DNA from: Macrotis lagotis
Lineage: Eukaryota > Chordata > Mammalia > Peramelemorphia > Peramelidae
Direction of reading: 5' to 3'
DNA: 64,000 nucleotides
Assembly (NCBI RefSeq): GCF_037893015.1
Contig: NC_133660.1
Coordinates: forward strand, 287,281,078 to 287,345,077
Part shown: in pieces, positions 1-11,789 of the stretch
Numbering within the stretch: position 1 is the stretch's first letter
Layout: each line of letters starts with the position of its first letter
Position numbers and translations under genes: made by a program
Notes under the pieces: generated by a model
Databases searched by the model: none
Told to the model about the DNA's origin: nothing
What the model saw: the letters and a program-made list of their open reading frames with translations, nothing else

Positions 1-1299
1 AGAGGAGGGAGTCACCAAGAAGTTAAGGAACAAAGTCAGATGGGGATTTCAGAAGGGAAGAAAAGAATGTGAATATACCTGTGGAGCTCTCATCTATGGC
101 TTCCAAATAGTTCACCCAATAGGCAGAGAACCAGAAAAAATATTTATTAAACCACCTACTATATACTTAGGTGTTGGGCTAAGAGATATAATTTGAGAAT
201 TCAAATATAAATAAGTAAATATAAATAAAAGCAAAAGAGATAATTTCTTGGGAAGATAATATATATAAACAGGAACTGTAAATTGAGGGTTAGTATAGGT
301 GGGGAGCAAGACTGTTGGATAAAAGATGGAAGTGTCCAGAGTCAGGAGTGGAACTGTGAAAGAAATGAATTTGGAATCTGAACAGGTCTGCAGAATAATA
401 GATTTTTAAAAAGAAAGGGTCTTAAAGTTCATCTAGTCTAACGCCTTCATTTTAGAGAAGGGAAAACTGAGGCCCAGGATCATGCCACATCAGAATTCAG
501 ATCTGAACTGAGATCTCTCTCCAAATATGACATCATTTCTGCTCTCACACAATGCAGTCTCCCTTAAAGACCTCTGGGGGGGTCCCACCTTCTCCTGGGC
601 ATACCCATTCATTCTATCATTGCTAGGTTTAATGATTGTGACATTTTTCCTTCCTTTCCATTGAGCAGACATTTCCCTCCTATAACCTTCACTTCATTGA
701 TCTTGGTCAGTTCTTGGAAGCTGAGCAGACCCAATTCTTATCCTTCTTCTAAAGGTCAGGCCCTGCAGAAAACTCCCACGTCCTTCCTCAGTTTTCTCTT
801 TTCCAGGCTAAATATCCCCTGTGACTTTGACTGATCCTCATACCACACAGTGTTTTATATTCTAACTACCCTGATGGGTTCCACTTCCAGATCCAAGATG
901 TACTCTCTGATACTGAAATTGCAGTTTTGTTTGCTTGGTATTTCAGCAGTAGTAGCTCTCATTGGATCTCACTCCTCTGACTGGAACTAAAACATCTAAT
1001 GGGAGGCAGCAGAACATTGATGATGGCAGCTCTGTGTCCTTTTCTTGAAGACTTAATCATAGCCCCCAGCACCTTAGTCATTCTTGTGGGTGCAACAGTG
1101 GCAGGTAAGTGAGAAGGACCTTTGTGCAATGGGAATAGTTGTTGAATAGCCATCACTCAGGTGGTGCCCAACCATCAAGATGGAGTGTAGACCAGTTGAC
1201 AGTGTGATAATTTCTCTCTCTGGGCATCATTCTATTGATCTACAAAATGAGAGAGTTGGATTCAGTGATCTCTAAGTTACTGCTCAGCTCTAATAATTT

Positions 1300-1447
1300 T
1301 TTTTTAGGTTTTTGCAAGGCAATGGGGTTAAGTGGCTTGCCAAATGCCACACAGCTAGGTAATTATTAAGTGTCTGAGGCCAGATTTGAACTCAGGTACT
1401 TCTGAGTCCAGGGCCAGTGCTCTATCCACTGTGGCACCTAGCCACCT
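1300..1447 (-). mobile_element. Short marsupial tRNA-derived SINE
   Basis: Full-length antisense copy, reading on + from a T-run through the 'gcaaggcaatggggttaag' block to the box-like end 'ctatccactgtggcacc'. It is flanked by a 14-bp target-site duplication AGCTCTAATAATTT at 1286-1299 and 1448-1461, which fixes both ends. The family name (WSINE1/WALLSI-like) is from memory. Confidence 0.88.
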
Positions 1448-1461
1448 AGCTCTAATAATTT

Positions 1462-2778
1462 CTTGAATCTGTTCAGTAGCCAATGAGAGTTGAAACAAGT
1501 GCCATCCTATGGAACATACTCAAGAGTTTCCATCATGGTGGCTAGATGTACATGGCAGTTGGTTGCCAGGGAATTGTCATTTGCCTCCATTCACCTCTGA
1601 CCCAGTGAAACTCAGGATTTGGGGATTTCTTGAATTTATGAGATCCCCTCCAAGCCTGGACATATTCATCTCAGGATATATGCTCAATCACCTAAGACTG
1701 GAAAAGAACAAACATACAAAAAACAAAAATAGCAGAAAAGGGTCCAGATGCCAGTTTGCCTAGCTGAGTTGTCCCTGTACTAGTTCCCTTTCAGGCAGTC
1801 ATCATAGTGCTGGGATGGGGGAAAGGCAAGTCTTTCAGTTACATGATGCCCCTGGAAGATTGAAAGGAAGAGAGCACTAATAAGTTTACACTTCTTTTAA
1901 CTAAGACAGCACCCTACAACCCAGACCCTGTCACTGGGCAGGAGAGTTTGCATGTCATACTAAAACACCAAATCTTTTTAGCACTGAGTCACCAAATGTC
2001 TAGAATCGGGTACCAGATATTCCATCTGGTATAGTCAGAACCAGAAAGGGCAACTCTGGGGTGGCCATTGTTATGTGTTGAATAATAGTAAAAGTCTCCC
2101 AGCCATGGGGTCTCATTCATTAGAATTTATAGTTTAATCCTATATAAACCTATTCACTGATTATGATTAGACTGACTGATGAAGACATTGGCCAAATTTT
2201 GACAAATATTTGAAATTGGAAATCTGTGGAGAATGAACTTTCTGTCCTTTCCATTGCTGTTTAAACCCCCTGTCCTCTAGCTTGGTCCTAGTTATTCTCC
2301 AGCCTATCATCTGGCCCTGTCTTTGTGGGACCCTGAAACAAGGTCAAGAAAGAATTAGATAAAAAAATTCCCTGATGTTTATGGGCAAGTTGGGCAGTGA
2401 TAATCATGATGCAAGTTTCCCCCTTCTAAAGTTTAAAAAATATTTAGAAGCACTTTCTTTCCAGTAACACTGGAACACAGTCAGTGTAACTATAGGTCCA
2501 TTTTGCAGATGAGGCTCAGAGGTGAAGTTGCTAGGCATTTGGTCTCAAAATCCTTTCGCTGGGTATGCCTACCACAACCCCAGGAGAATGCCTCAGGAAG
2601 AGTAAATGGAGCCCTGGGCAGAGAAAATGAGGACCTGGAAGACATACTGTGTAAAAGGTTGTAGATTACACAAGAGTATTTACATGTTACCTGATTACTG
2701 GGTTCTAGGCCAGGGGGTCTTTACCCCAAAGAGAACAAGGATACAGATGGGACCACAGTTAATTGGTCAGGGATGGAC
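1462..2778. other. Intergenic sequence with one copy of a local duplication
   Basis: No gene is recognised. Its first 180 bases hold one copy (about 1485-1640) of a block that recurs near 3903-4036. The rest looks like unique AT-moderate sequence. An 84-codon open frame at 1509-1763 runs through the duplicated block and has no recognisable domain. Confidence 0.5.
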
Positions 2779-2794
2779 TTTTTCTTTTCCTTTC

Positions 2795-2864
<70 letters not shown>

Positions 2865-2985
2865 CTCTTTCTCTTTCTTTTTTCTCTTTCTTTCTTTCTT
2901 TCTTTCTCTCTTTCTCTTTCTTTTTTTTTTCTTTCTTTCTTTCTCTCTCTCTCTCTTTCTTTCTTCCTCTCTCTTTCCTCTTTTT
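2779..2985. repeat. (TTTC)n microsatellite
   Basis: About 200 bp of TTTC repeats that degrade into TCTC/TTTTTC. It directly abuts the A-tail side of an antisense SINE, so it probably grew from the SINE's A-rich tail ((GAAA)n on the - strand). It accounts for every open frame in 2606-3152 on both strands. Confidence 0.95.
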
Positions 2986-3115
2986 TTGTCTTTTTGTTTT
3001 TGTGAGGCATTGGGGTTAAGTGACATGTCTGAGGTCATATAGCTAGTAAATTTGAACTCAGATCCTCCTGACTTTAGGGCCTGTGCTCTACCCACTGCAC
3101 CACCTAGCTGTTCCC
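2986..3115 (-). mobile_element. Short marsupial SINE, diverged, antisense
   Basis: Contains 'ggcattggggttaagtgac', 'atagctag', 'tttgaactcagatcctcctg' and 'ccactgcaccacctagctg', in the order expected of an antisense short SINE, with the tail expanded into the adjoining TTTC repeat. Confidence 0.75.
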
Positions 3116-3280
3116 AATTCAGGAAATTTTCAGTGATAACTGACTTAGTCAAATGGAATTAGTCACACAATGCATATCCATCTATGAGTTCCCTGATCTC
3201 AGGTCCTTAATCTGCATATAATCCATGTCTTGGGGTCAAGGAAGAATGGACAGTATCTTTTTCCTGGGGACCATTCTAAT

Positions 3281-3319
3281 CATTTAGGGTTAGGGTTAGG
3301 TAAACCCTAACCTTAAATG
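3281..3319. repeat. Telomere-like inverted repeat
   Basis: Two and a half TTAGGG units are followed at once by the reverse complement CCCTAACC and a mirrored flank, so the site from 'catttagg' to 'ccttaaatg' is nearly palindromic. It could form a hairpin. It is too short to call an interstitial telomere array. Confidence 0.6.
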
Positions 3320-3799
3320 TGCACCAAAACAGAAGGCCCCTTGGAGGTCTTGACTGAGTGTCCCTTCAAGGGGATGCAAGGTCCCAGAAGGCCCAAATCA
3401 TTTTTCTTTATTCTTGCTAAATCACAAATGCCTTGGGAATGCTTGCTGGGTGTATGGATGAGTGGTTGATGGTCAATGTTGTACAAGGTCGGTGGGAGCT
3501 GATAGTCTCTGAGAACCACCATTTCAGGGCCTCACACAAAATAGCTACTTAAAGATTCAGAGCTGGCAGGATTCTGAGAGCTCATCTACTTCCATTTTAC
3601 AAAGGCAGTAATTGAGGCCTGAAGAGCTAAATGGGATCATAGTTTATGCACAATGTTTAGAAAGAGATAGTCTGGCTATATTTTACCCTGGCTAGGCCAC
3701 CTCTGGTTTCTGGCTTCAGTCAATTCTCAATGCCTCGGTCGAATAAGGATCCTGAAAAGCTTGGGTGTCTTCAGAGGATAATGACTTGTTTCTGAAGGA

Positions 3800-4036
3800 C
3801 CTGGAACCCAAGTCCCAAGAGGAACTGATAAATGAACTGGGATGTTTTAACTTAGGGAAGCAAAGAGCCAGGGAGGACATGACAACAGTCAAATGGAGGA
3901 AGGAGAGTTGAAACAAGTGCCATCTTCTGGAGCACACTCAGGGTTTTCATCATGGTGACTGGAGGCATATGATTTGTTTCCTGCCTCCATTCAGTTCTGA
4001 CACAGTGAAATCCAAGATGTTGAGGCTTCTTGAACT
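3800..4036. repeat. Second copy of a local duplicated block, next to a CR1/L3-like fragment
   Basis: From about 3903 to 4036 the text closely follows 1485-1640: both share 'gagttgaaacaagtgccatc', a catcatggtg-ct core, 'cctccattca' and a 'cagtgaaa' block in the same order. The 100 bases before it resemble the 3' part of CR1/L3-type LINEs. Whether the block is an unnamed repeat or a local duplication cannot be told by eye. Confidence 0.55.
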
Positions 4037-4318
4037 ATAGTCTACTCAATCCTAGAAGGCAAAAGTAAGGGTAGTAGGTAGGAGAAAGGACAAGTTCTTT
4101 TTCCATTGAACCTTCTTCAAATGGGGTGTCCTCAATGGACTCTCTGACTGGAGGTCTTGCTGAAGATGGCTCCCTAAATGGAGGTCTTGATGGATGAGCA
4201 CTTACTGGGGAAAAAGGACCTCTTGTTTGGACACAGATGGGATTTGAAGGTCCTTTCTGTGATTCAGAAGAGATCCAGCAAGGTGGATGCTTGGAACTTG
4301 AAATGCTGTGAAATGCTA

Positions 4319-4336
4319 ACACACACACACACACAA
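4319..4336. repeat. (AC)n dinucleotide repeat
   Basis: A run of about nine AC units. Confidence 0.9.
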
Positions 4337-4464
4337 TAGGAGTAATGTGACCCTCGTATCCAAGTCCACTGGTATAGGACACTCTCCTAAATGACAGAGA
4401 TCAATGTCCTGTGCCTGTATGGGGGTGGGGATTGGCAAAGGTTTCACTCTCTTCAAGACTTTGG

Positions 4465-4637
4465 GGTTTTTTTTTGCAAGGCAATGGGGTTAAGTGGCTT
4501 GCCCAAGGCTACACAGCTAGGTAATTATTAAGTGTCTGAGACCGGATTTGAACCCAGGCACTCCTGACTCCAGGGCCGGTGCTTTATCCACTACGCCACC
4601 TAGCCGCCCTGTTGTTTTGTTTTAGGTTTTTTTTTTT
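4465..4637 (-). mobile_element. Short marsupial SINE with an extra tail fragment
   Basis: A full antisense SINE (to about 4610) is followed by a second poly-T/'tttaggttttt' tail-like piece. The 14-bp target duplication CTTCAAGACTTTGG at 4451-4464 and 4638-4651 encloses both, so they arrived as one unit or the tail region was rearranged after insertion. Confidence 0.85.
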
Positions 4638-5255
4638 CTTCAAGACTTTGGATTTGCTTTTGGTTTCTTTCAAGTCTTTTCAGGCTCTTTCGTCACTTTG
4701 GGAGCTTCTGGCTTCCAGTTTGGAGAGGGAAGATGGAAGATGCTAATCTTGCTTTATGTCCCTGATGGGGAAAAAATTGGCATGAGAGAAGTGGGCAGCC
4801 TACATCATTTCTCTATACTCATCATGCTACACTAGAGACTTTTGGGGGGATTTCCCCTTGAGTGAGATCTGGGGTTCTTGTCTTTGTTAAGTTACTTAAA
4901 TGCCAGAGAGAACTCTTTCATTCTGTAATATCTCTTATTTATTCTCCTATGTATACTTTCTCTGATCTGTTTTGCTATTGGCAAATAGGTTTCTTCGATA
5001 ATGTCTTTTTGTGTTTCTTGTGGAACTAATTATTTGGTAGAAAGGGAGTCAAGCCTTGGATATAAAGCCTGAATCTTCCCTTTCCTTAATTAATGAACAA
5101 TGATTAGATACTTAGCTTGTACCAGAAAATCACACCCCTATGACTAGAAATATTTAGGGGAGCAGATAGACATAATTCTAGCCTGGTACACTCTAAGGAC
5201 AGCAGAGGAGTCATAACATCCCTGATTCATGATCACTATAGATAATAAGTATTAA

Positions 5256-5482
5256 TATGGCAAAAGTTTACAAACTATTTCAAATAGGTTATCTCATTTG
5301 ACTTTACAACAAATATAGGAGTTAGATGCTGTTATTATCATCCCCATTTTAAAGATGAGGTAACTGAGATAAAGCTAAAATGACTTGCCCAAAATTACAT
5401 GGCAAGTATCTTGGGCATGATTTGAACATAGATCTTTCAAACTTGGCTCTATCCCTCTAGCTACCACACTATCTAGTTGTTG
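5256..5482 (-). mobile_element. MIR/THER-like CORE-SINE, antisense
   Basis: Shows the typical antisense order: a 'tttacaaactatttcaaataggttatctcatttga'-type start, 'atcatccccattttaaagatgagg', 'cccaaaattacatgg', then 'tctatccctctagctacc'. Old and diverged. Confidence 0.65.
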
Positions 5483-7359
5483 AAATGATCAAAGGAACTA
5501 CAGTTTTAACCTGTAGAAAAAAGAAGACTTAAGTCTGAAGACATCAGCCCCCTTAAAAGTTTATCACCTGGATGAGGGACTAGTCATTCTTGTCTTCAAA
5601 CGCTACCCCTGCTGGCTAAGCCATAGAGAGAATTCTTGTCCAGGTAGGGGTTGAATGGTGGTTAATGTGCTCTAGAGGGATATGGTTCCTCATTGCGGGG
5701 GGGGGGTAGATGTTCTTCTGCCCTCTCAGCCTTGTATCCCTGATGCTTGTTAACCTGCTGGCATGGGTCCATGTCTCATCTATTTGGCCACCCTCAATCT
5801 TATCATAGCCTATCCTGGTATTCTTCAAATGCTATGAGAATAGATTCCAAGAGGCATCCAAGAATATTCCTGTTGAATTCAAAGCTTTCCCCCATCCAGC
5901 ATAGACTGACTTTTAGGTGAACTGCTTGGATGTCACCAGATTAAGTAAACATGGGTCATTATTGTCTAAGTCCATCTTGGCTGAGACTCAAGAATCTACA
6001 AGGGATCAAATAACTCCCTTAATCACAGATCTGTGGACTGGGAACTCTTCCGTGGAGGGAAGTTCTTGATCACTTTTATTAGCAAGGCTGTGCTTATCAG
6101 GTGTTCAGTAGCAGCTCCTGTGACTCTCATGACTCCAGAAAAGGATTTAGTGAAGAACAGTTGATCCTAGAGTCAAGAATCAAGAGATTACCTCCCACTA
6201 CTGATAATAGGAACTTCTGACTTTGGGCACAGCTGTAAAATAAGGGGCTTAGATCAGAAAACCACTAGTGTCCCTTCTAGGATCCTCTGATCTCCCTGTC
6301 TCTGGGAATTTCCTTTCTCTCTTTGACGTTTTAAGTAAAAGGATTCACTTGACAAATCACTGGCAGGAACTTATATTTCGTAAGTCTGTTGATTTTCTCC
6401 TCTGATTTTACTCATCTGGCTTCCAGCAAACTCTGGTGTGAACTCCAGTTCCTAGGTCTCTTCTGGCTTGCTATCCCTCAAATATCCTCCATAGGGTCAT
6501 TGGATGTGGAGACAGAAAGGACCTTAGAAATCAGGTCACATTTTTCGGATGAAAAAACTGAGAAGGAAATAACTTGGCAGAGTCAACCCAGGTCCTATGT
6601 ATACTCTATTAACTTGTTTTCTCCCCTATCTCCTGATGGCATCCAAGCCAGTAGTTCAGTTTAGAGATTTTACTGACAATCCACTATTGGGTGTGTAAAC
6701 AGGTTTTCTCAGAGTGGTGCAGGTGTACTGGGCTTGTGCATAAAACTCAAGGATTGCAAAATTCTCATAATTCACTATTCTATGGAATGGAAGTAGGACC
6801 TTGAATACTATGCCATTGGAGTGCAATGTCTAGTGCTTTTCTCAAGTATTATTTCAGCAATGAAATGATTAAATCACTCTTGTCTGAGGTTCCTCTTCAG
6901 GTTAGCTGCAGGAAAATGAGTTTTGGAGATACAGGAAATCTGGGGGATCATCTATCAAAAATCAGAGGGAATGTCTATATGAGTATACACATTAGATAAA
7001 TCCAGTGATTCCTTAAAAATATTGAAATATGAGGTCTCCAATAAGCCTAGGGTATGTGAACAGGATACAGATCTTACAAGTCAATGAATTCAAAATATGG
7101 CAGTATAGCATTATCTGTGTTGCACTGTATTTTTATTTATTTTGTTAAACATCTCCATAAACACCCCCCCCCAATAACATTTTCATCTGGTTTAGGGCAC
7201 TGTCCTGGAGTTTGAGATCTCTGAAATCTAATCTCAGGTTGCAGAGAAGGAAAGTGAGGTCTAGAGTGATAAAAAGTCATACAATTAAACAAAAGAACTG
7301 GGATTTGATCCCTGTACATTGACTGGAAATTCAGCACTTTTTTTGAATGAAAGTTGAAT
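5483..7359. other. Intergenic unique sequence
   Basis: No gene or young repeat is recognised. There is an 11-bp G-run near 5696-5706, a weak MIR-like stretch near 6490-6600 (a 'gaaggaccttagaaatcaggtc' type block), and a C-run near 7164-7172. Confidence 0.4.
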
Positions 7360-7720
7360 CTAGATTTTTTCCCCCATAATTCTTTTTAATATTATTATTA
7401 TTACATTAACTGTGCTCTTAACACTGAACCATCCGTTTATCTCTGGTATAAATTCAATTTGGTCATTTTTAAATACATTATTTAAAGTTTGGTTTCTACT
7501 TGCCATAATTTCATTTCAAAGATCTGTATCAATATTCATTAGTGATATTAATCTATAGTTCTCTTTACTTATTTTATCCTTCCCTACGTTTGGGTATTAG
7601 ACATTTATTTTGTTATCTTACTTCTGGAAGCTTATGACTTCTTCCTTCAGGGTATGCATAGGTATTCTGTTTTCTGTTTGTCTATCTCTGTTGGCTTACT
7701 GTGTGGTAAAGAAAAATATT
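7360..7720 (-). mobile_element. L1 LINE ORF2 fragment, antisense
   Basis: The + strand reads like the complement of L1 reverse transcriptase: a 'ggtataaattcaatttggtca' block, then 'aatattcattagtgatatt', 'ctatagttctcttt' and 'tttgggtattaga'. Heavily decayed and truncated at both ends. Confidence 0.6.
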
Positions 7721-7826
7721 TGGAGTTTTCTTACAAAAGGAACTAACCAGTTGATTTGATCTCTTTCCTTGGCGTCAACTGAATGAGGAATACAAATAAC
7801 CCTCTGGATGTGGAGATAAAGAGGCC

Positions 7827-8131
7827 TTGGTTTCTCATCTCCCGACTCCATCTGTCACCCGGCTTCTCTGTACACTGACACTGCTACTGCTGCTTCTGTC
7901 TCAGCTGTGGGATGACTTTTTTTGTTCTGGCTCCAGGTGTACTACAATCAGAACAGGCTTCGACTATGACCTTGTGAGCTTGGAGAGATCATCGGAACAA
8001 GGCAGAAGACACTCAGGAATTGGAATTAATGCCACAGTTTGCTGGAAGTGAAGCCCAGTACACCTGTGCCACTCTGAGCAAACCTGTTTACCCAGCTCAG
8101 CAGTGGATTGCCAGCAAAATCTCTATGTCCT
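7827..8131 (+). pseudogene. Unidentified coding-like remnant
   Basis: One frame (7827-8051) starts with ATG and encodes a very hydrophobic N-terminus with six consecutive leucines, then a cysteine-containing stretch. A second frame overlapping it reads onward with few stops to about 8131, including the segment 'AQYTCATLSKPVYPAQQWIA'. The frame switch and internal stops suggest a decayed gene copy or a chance open frame. I do not recognise the family. Confidence 0.25.
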
Positions 8132-8329
8132 AGAACGAGGGAGTAATTTGTTCTGTGATGAAGACACATTCAGAAGTGAAACTGATTGGTAAACTGTTTG
8201 GAGCACCTGCTTTGAATTAAGGGAGTGCCAGAGTCAGCTTGAACTAGCTCATGACTGATTATTAAATTTTATGGTGGCCCATTTGCCATTCTAAAATTGG
8301 TAGGGGCTGCAATTTTCTTCAGTTTGCCT

Positions 8330-9745
8330 TCTAAACCCAATTGAACTGAAGCCGTCTCTACAGTCCAAATCCTCTCTTGTCGAATCTGAATACTCATCTT
8401 TCTTGACTTCTTTGAAGCCTTTATCACTGTCCTTCCTCAATACTCTCTTCTCTCTAGATTTTTGTGACACTCTTCTCTGGCCATTCCATCTCAGCCTTCT
8501 TTGCTTGATCCTCCTCCAGTCATTCCTGCCGTGGGTGTCCAATCAGGGTTCTGTCCTGGGTCTTTTTCCTTTCCTTTATATTATTTCACTGGGTGAATTA
8601 TGGATTCTGTTGCTTCGAGAATCATTTCTATGATAGATTCTCAGTTCTGCTTATCCAGCCCTGGCTGCTCACCTCCATCTCCAACTGCCTATTGAACATC
8701 TTTTACCAGATAGCCCGTAGAATTTTAAATGTAACACATCCCCAACAAAGTTCATAACTTCATTCCGCCCTCACTCTCCCATCCTCCAAACTTCTCCAGT
8801 ATTTTTTTTTAGTTTTTTTAGTTTTTGCAAGGCAATGGGGTTAAGTGGCTTTCCCAAGGCCACACAGCTAGGTAATTGTTGAATGTATGAGGTCAGATTT
8901 GAACTCAGGTACTCCTGACTCCAGGACCGTTGCTCTATCCATTGTGCCACCTAGCTGCCCCTTCTCCAGTATTGTTGAGGCTACCACCATCCTCCATTTT
9001 CTCAGACCCACAGCCTAGTGTCATCTTGGATTCCTCACTCTTTCTTATCTGCTTTTTCTCATTTCTAATCTGTTGCCAAAGCTCAGCAATCTCACCAATC
9101 TGACATCTCTTTGAATGTGCCCCCTTCTCTCCCCTGATGATAGCACCATTCTGGAACAAAGTTCTTCATACTTAGACGATGCTTGGACTGATCCACAAGC
9201 CTCTTGCCATTCAGTTGTCAGTGATCTCCTAAAGTACAGGTCTACCCATGTCACTCCCCTCCTCAATAAATATGAATAATTTCCTATCACTTATAAGAGC
9301 AAACATAGTCAAATAGTTAGGCATCCAAAGTCCTTTACAAGCTGTCACCCTCTGCTTTGGCCCCCTCACCCTGACCATCCTTCTTACACTGCCCTCCTGA
9401 TCCAGGCACTCTGGTCTTCTTGTTAATGGTTGAGTGAGCCTCTACAAGGCTGGCATACAAGTATTCTCCGTGGGCATCCTTGCTACCCATTTGTCTCTTC
9501 CTCTTCAATTCACCCCTAACTTCCTCGGCCTCTTTCAAGTCTCAGCATAGATTTTGCCATCAACAAGAGCTGTTGAAAACATCAACTGTTTTCTGACAGT
9601 TTTTCTAGTGTATCTTATATATAACTTGTTTGGACATAGCTGTCTGTATGTTAGACTATGAGGTTCCTGAGGGCACAGCCTGTCTTTGGCCTTTATTCGT
9701 GACCAGAGTATTTAGCACATAGTAGAAATCTAATATTTAATGACT
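8330..9745 (+). mobile_element. L2-class LINE 3' part, interrupted by a SINE
   Basis: Sense-oriented L2 text: 'ttctgtcctggg', 'atctccaactgcctattgaacatc', 'gttgaggctaccaccatcctcc', 'gtcactcccctcctcaataaa', 'gaggttcctgagggcacagcctg' and 'tttagcacatagtagaaatc', in the order of the L2 ORF2 end and tail. A short SINE sits inside it at 8804-8960. Confidence 0.75.
8804..8960 (-). mobile_element. Short marsupial SINE inserted in the L2 element
   Basis: Full antisense copy with the 13-bp duplication CTTCTCCAGTATT at 8791-8803 and 8961-8973, showing insertion into the older L2 copy. Confidence 0.9.
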
Positions 9746-10094
9746 GGCTAATGACTCCAGTTCATGGAACATGTTTTTGTCCTTTGGTTCTCACAATAGC
9801 CTCTAAGCAAAATCCATTCATGCAACCCACTTGAAGTGAACTGGCTAAATGTGGAATAGACACTAACATTGGTGACTGATATTGGGAATAACATACAGTA
9901 ATAAGTGTGAGGTGCCAGCATTAGGAAAACCCCCCACCTTTCCACAGAGGGGCTTGTGGACCCTTAAGGGGGTGATGAAATCCACTTCTGAGAATCCTAT
10001 TTGCCTGAATGAGTGTGAATTTATATAAGGATTCTGAAAATTTATATAGGTCACAACTGATTGTTCCTTAAAAAGTTGTTAAAATTCATCTGTG

Positions 10095-10243
10095 GGGGCA
10101 GCTAGATGGTGCAGTGAATAGAGCACTGGCCCTAGTATCAGGGGGACCTGAGTTCAAATTTGACCTCAGACATTTAATAATTACCCAGCTGTGTGACCTT
10201 GGGTGAGTCACTTAATCCCATACTGCCTTGCAAAAACCTCAAA
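10095..10243 (+). mobile_element. Short marsupial SINE, sense
   Basis: Begins 'ggggcagctagatggtgcag' and ends in 'ccttgcaaaaacctcaaaa'. Flanked by the 14-bp duplication AAAATTCATCTGTG at 10081-10094 and 10244-10257. Confidence 0.92.
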
Positions 10244-10257
10244 AAAATTCATCTGTG

Positions 10258-10490
10258 ACTGCTTTTCTCTTCTCTTCTATTCCTTTCTTCTTTCCTTTTG
10301 CTCTTTATTCTTTTTTTCTCCTCTTTCTTTTCTTCTTTTTCTCCTTTCTTTCCTTTTCCCTCTTCTTTCCTCTTGAGGCACGAGAGGTCAAACAGTTGTC
10401 CAGGGTCATGCAGCCAGCATGTGGCAGTGTTGAGTCTTGAACCCAAGTCTTTCTGATTCTGAGGTCTCCAACTGCTGGTACTATTCACTT
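10258..10490 (-). mobile_element. CT-rich tract joined to a diverged antisense SINE
   Basis: A 110-bp TTTCTTCC-type tract runs into 'ttgaggcacgagaggtcaaac', 'gggtcatgcagcc' and 'cttgaacccaagtctttctg', the antisense SINE order. Same architecture as 2779-3115: a purine-rich tail grown into a microsatellite. Confidence 0.6.
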
Positions 10491-10709
10491 TGATGCTAAA
10501 AGATAAAATACTTCATCACTGTGGGCAGAAAGTATGTGCACTGTAACTTCTTGGTGTTTCTTGTTTGAGATATTTTATTTTGTATACTTCCTATAAAATT
10601 GGGGTAGAGGGAATTTCCTTACTGGAAGTTACCCAACCAATGAAATAATATGTCTAGAATCATAGTATGGGGCAGAGAAGAACCTTAAGCATCATATGAT
10701 ATTGCTAAT

Positions 10710-10840
10710 TCTTTTTTTTTTTAATGGGAATAAGTGTCTTGCCCAAGGTCATACAGCTAGGCAATTATTAAGTGTCTGGGGCTAGATTTGAACTCAGGTT
10801 CTCCTGACTTGAGGACCAGTGTGCCACCTAGCTGCCCCAG
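10710..10840 (-). mobile_element. Short marsupial SINE, antisense
   Basis: T-run, then 'cttgcccaaggtcatacagc', 'taattctt..aattattaagtgtctg'-type blocks, ending 'gtgccacctagctgcccc'. Slightly shortened before the end. A near-perfect flanking duplication starts AGCATCA at about 10688 and 10839. Confidence 0.8.
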
Positions 10841-10924
10841 CATCAGGTGATCTTGATCCCTCATTGGCTCTATGCTTCCTGTCCTGGTAGAAACTGGGAA
10901 TGAGTTGATGTGAACTGTCCTGGT

Positions 10925-11150
10925 CTAAGTCTCCAGAGGAAGCAACTGGGTGGCTCAATGGATAGAGCTATCTAGGCTTTCAGTCAGGAAGGCCTGAGGT
11001 CAAATTTTGTTTCAGACACTTACTAGCTGTGAGACCCCAGGCAAGTTACTGGAGAAGGAAATAACAAGTCAATCCAGGATCTCTGCCAAGAAAACAAGAA
11101 TGGTCCATGGGGACATGAAGAGTCAGACATAATTGAACAACTGAACAATA
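10925..11150 (+). mobile_element. MAR1-like long SINE, sense
   Basis: A tRNA-like head ('ggtggctcaatggatagagc') is followed by the longer 3' part with 'aggatctctgccaagaaaac', 'gaagagtcagacataattg' and an 'aactgaacaat' end, which marks the long MAR1-type SINE rather than the short one. Confidence 0.75.
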
Positions 11151-11789
11151 GGGCGCCAGAAGCAAAAGCTGGCAGTGGCTACATGAGTGATGATGGAAAT
11201 GTTGATGTTGATTTTAGCTGGGAACACCACGACCCTCAATGTGGCCAAACATTGGCAAAGTTCCTTGTTTCCTGCTTGTATCTGCAAGTGAAAAACCAAA
11301 ACCCAGGACATCATTGGATCCACTGCTGGTCCATGCTATGGGGATAGGGAAGAACCACTACTCTTCCTGCTATATTAGAGAAGGAAGAAAGAACAGCAGA
11401 TTCCCAGAGGACATGGGTTCAAATCCCTGATTCTGTTATCGATGATGGGCATGAATCAGCCAAGTCCCTTGGAGAGGCGGCCTGGCTTGATGGTAAGTGA
11501 AGGGCACTTGAAATCAGGAGAGAAGTGGACCCTTCTCAGCTCTGACCCTTCACCTTTCTGGTCCTTGGTGTTCTCATCTGTAATGAAAAGACTGTCTAAG
11601 TTGTAGAACAGGGGAGAAATCAGTGTTCTGGACTCCAATCAATAATGCCTGCAATTCCTTGTGATTGTCCAATGGGTGTCAAATGCTTTGAGTCTTAACG
11701 ACTGACTTTGAGGAATGTTTGGGATTTTGAAAAGCACTTCCCATGTCATCATGTAATCAAACCCTTCTAGTTAGAAAGGACCTGATCAG

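Noticed and set aside
2606-3152. Open frames on both strands rich in Phe/Leu/Ser or Lys/Glu/Arg
   Set aside because: They are translations of the (TTTC)n microsatellite.
4035-4382. 115-codon - strand frame with SRPPFREPSS-type internal similarity
   Set aside because: Includes a translated (AC)n run and no known domain; the internal similarity is one short DNA repeat.
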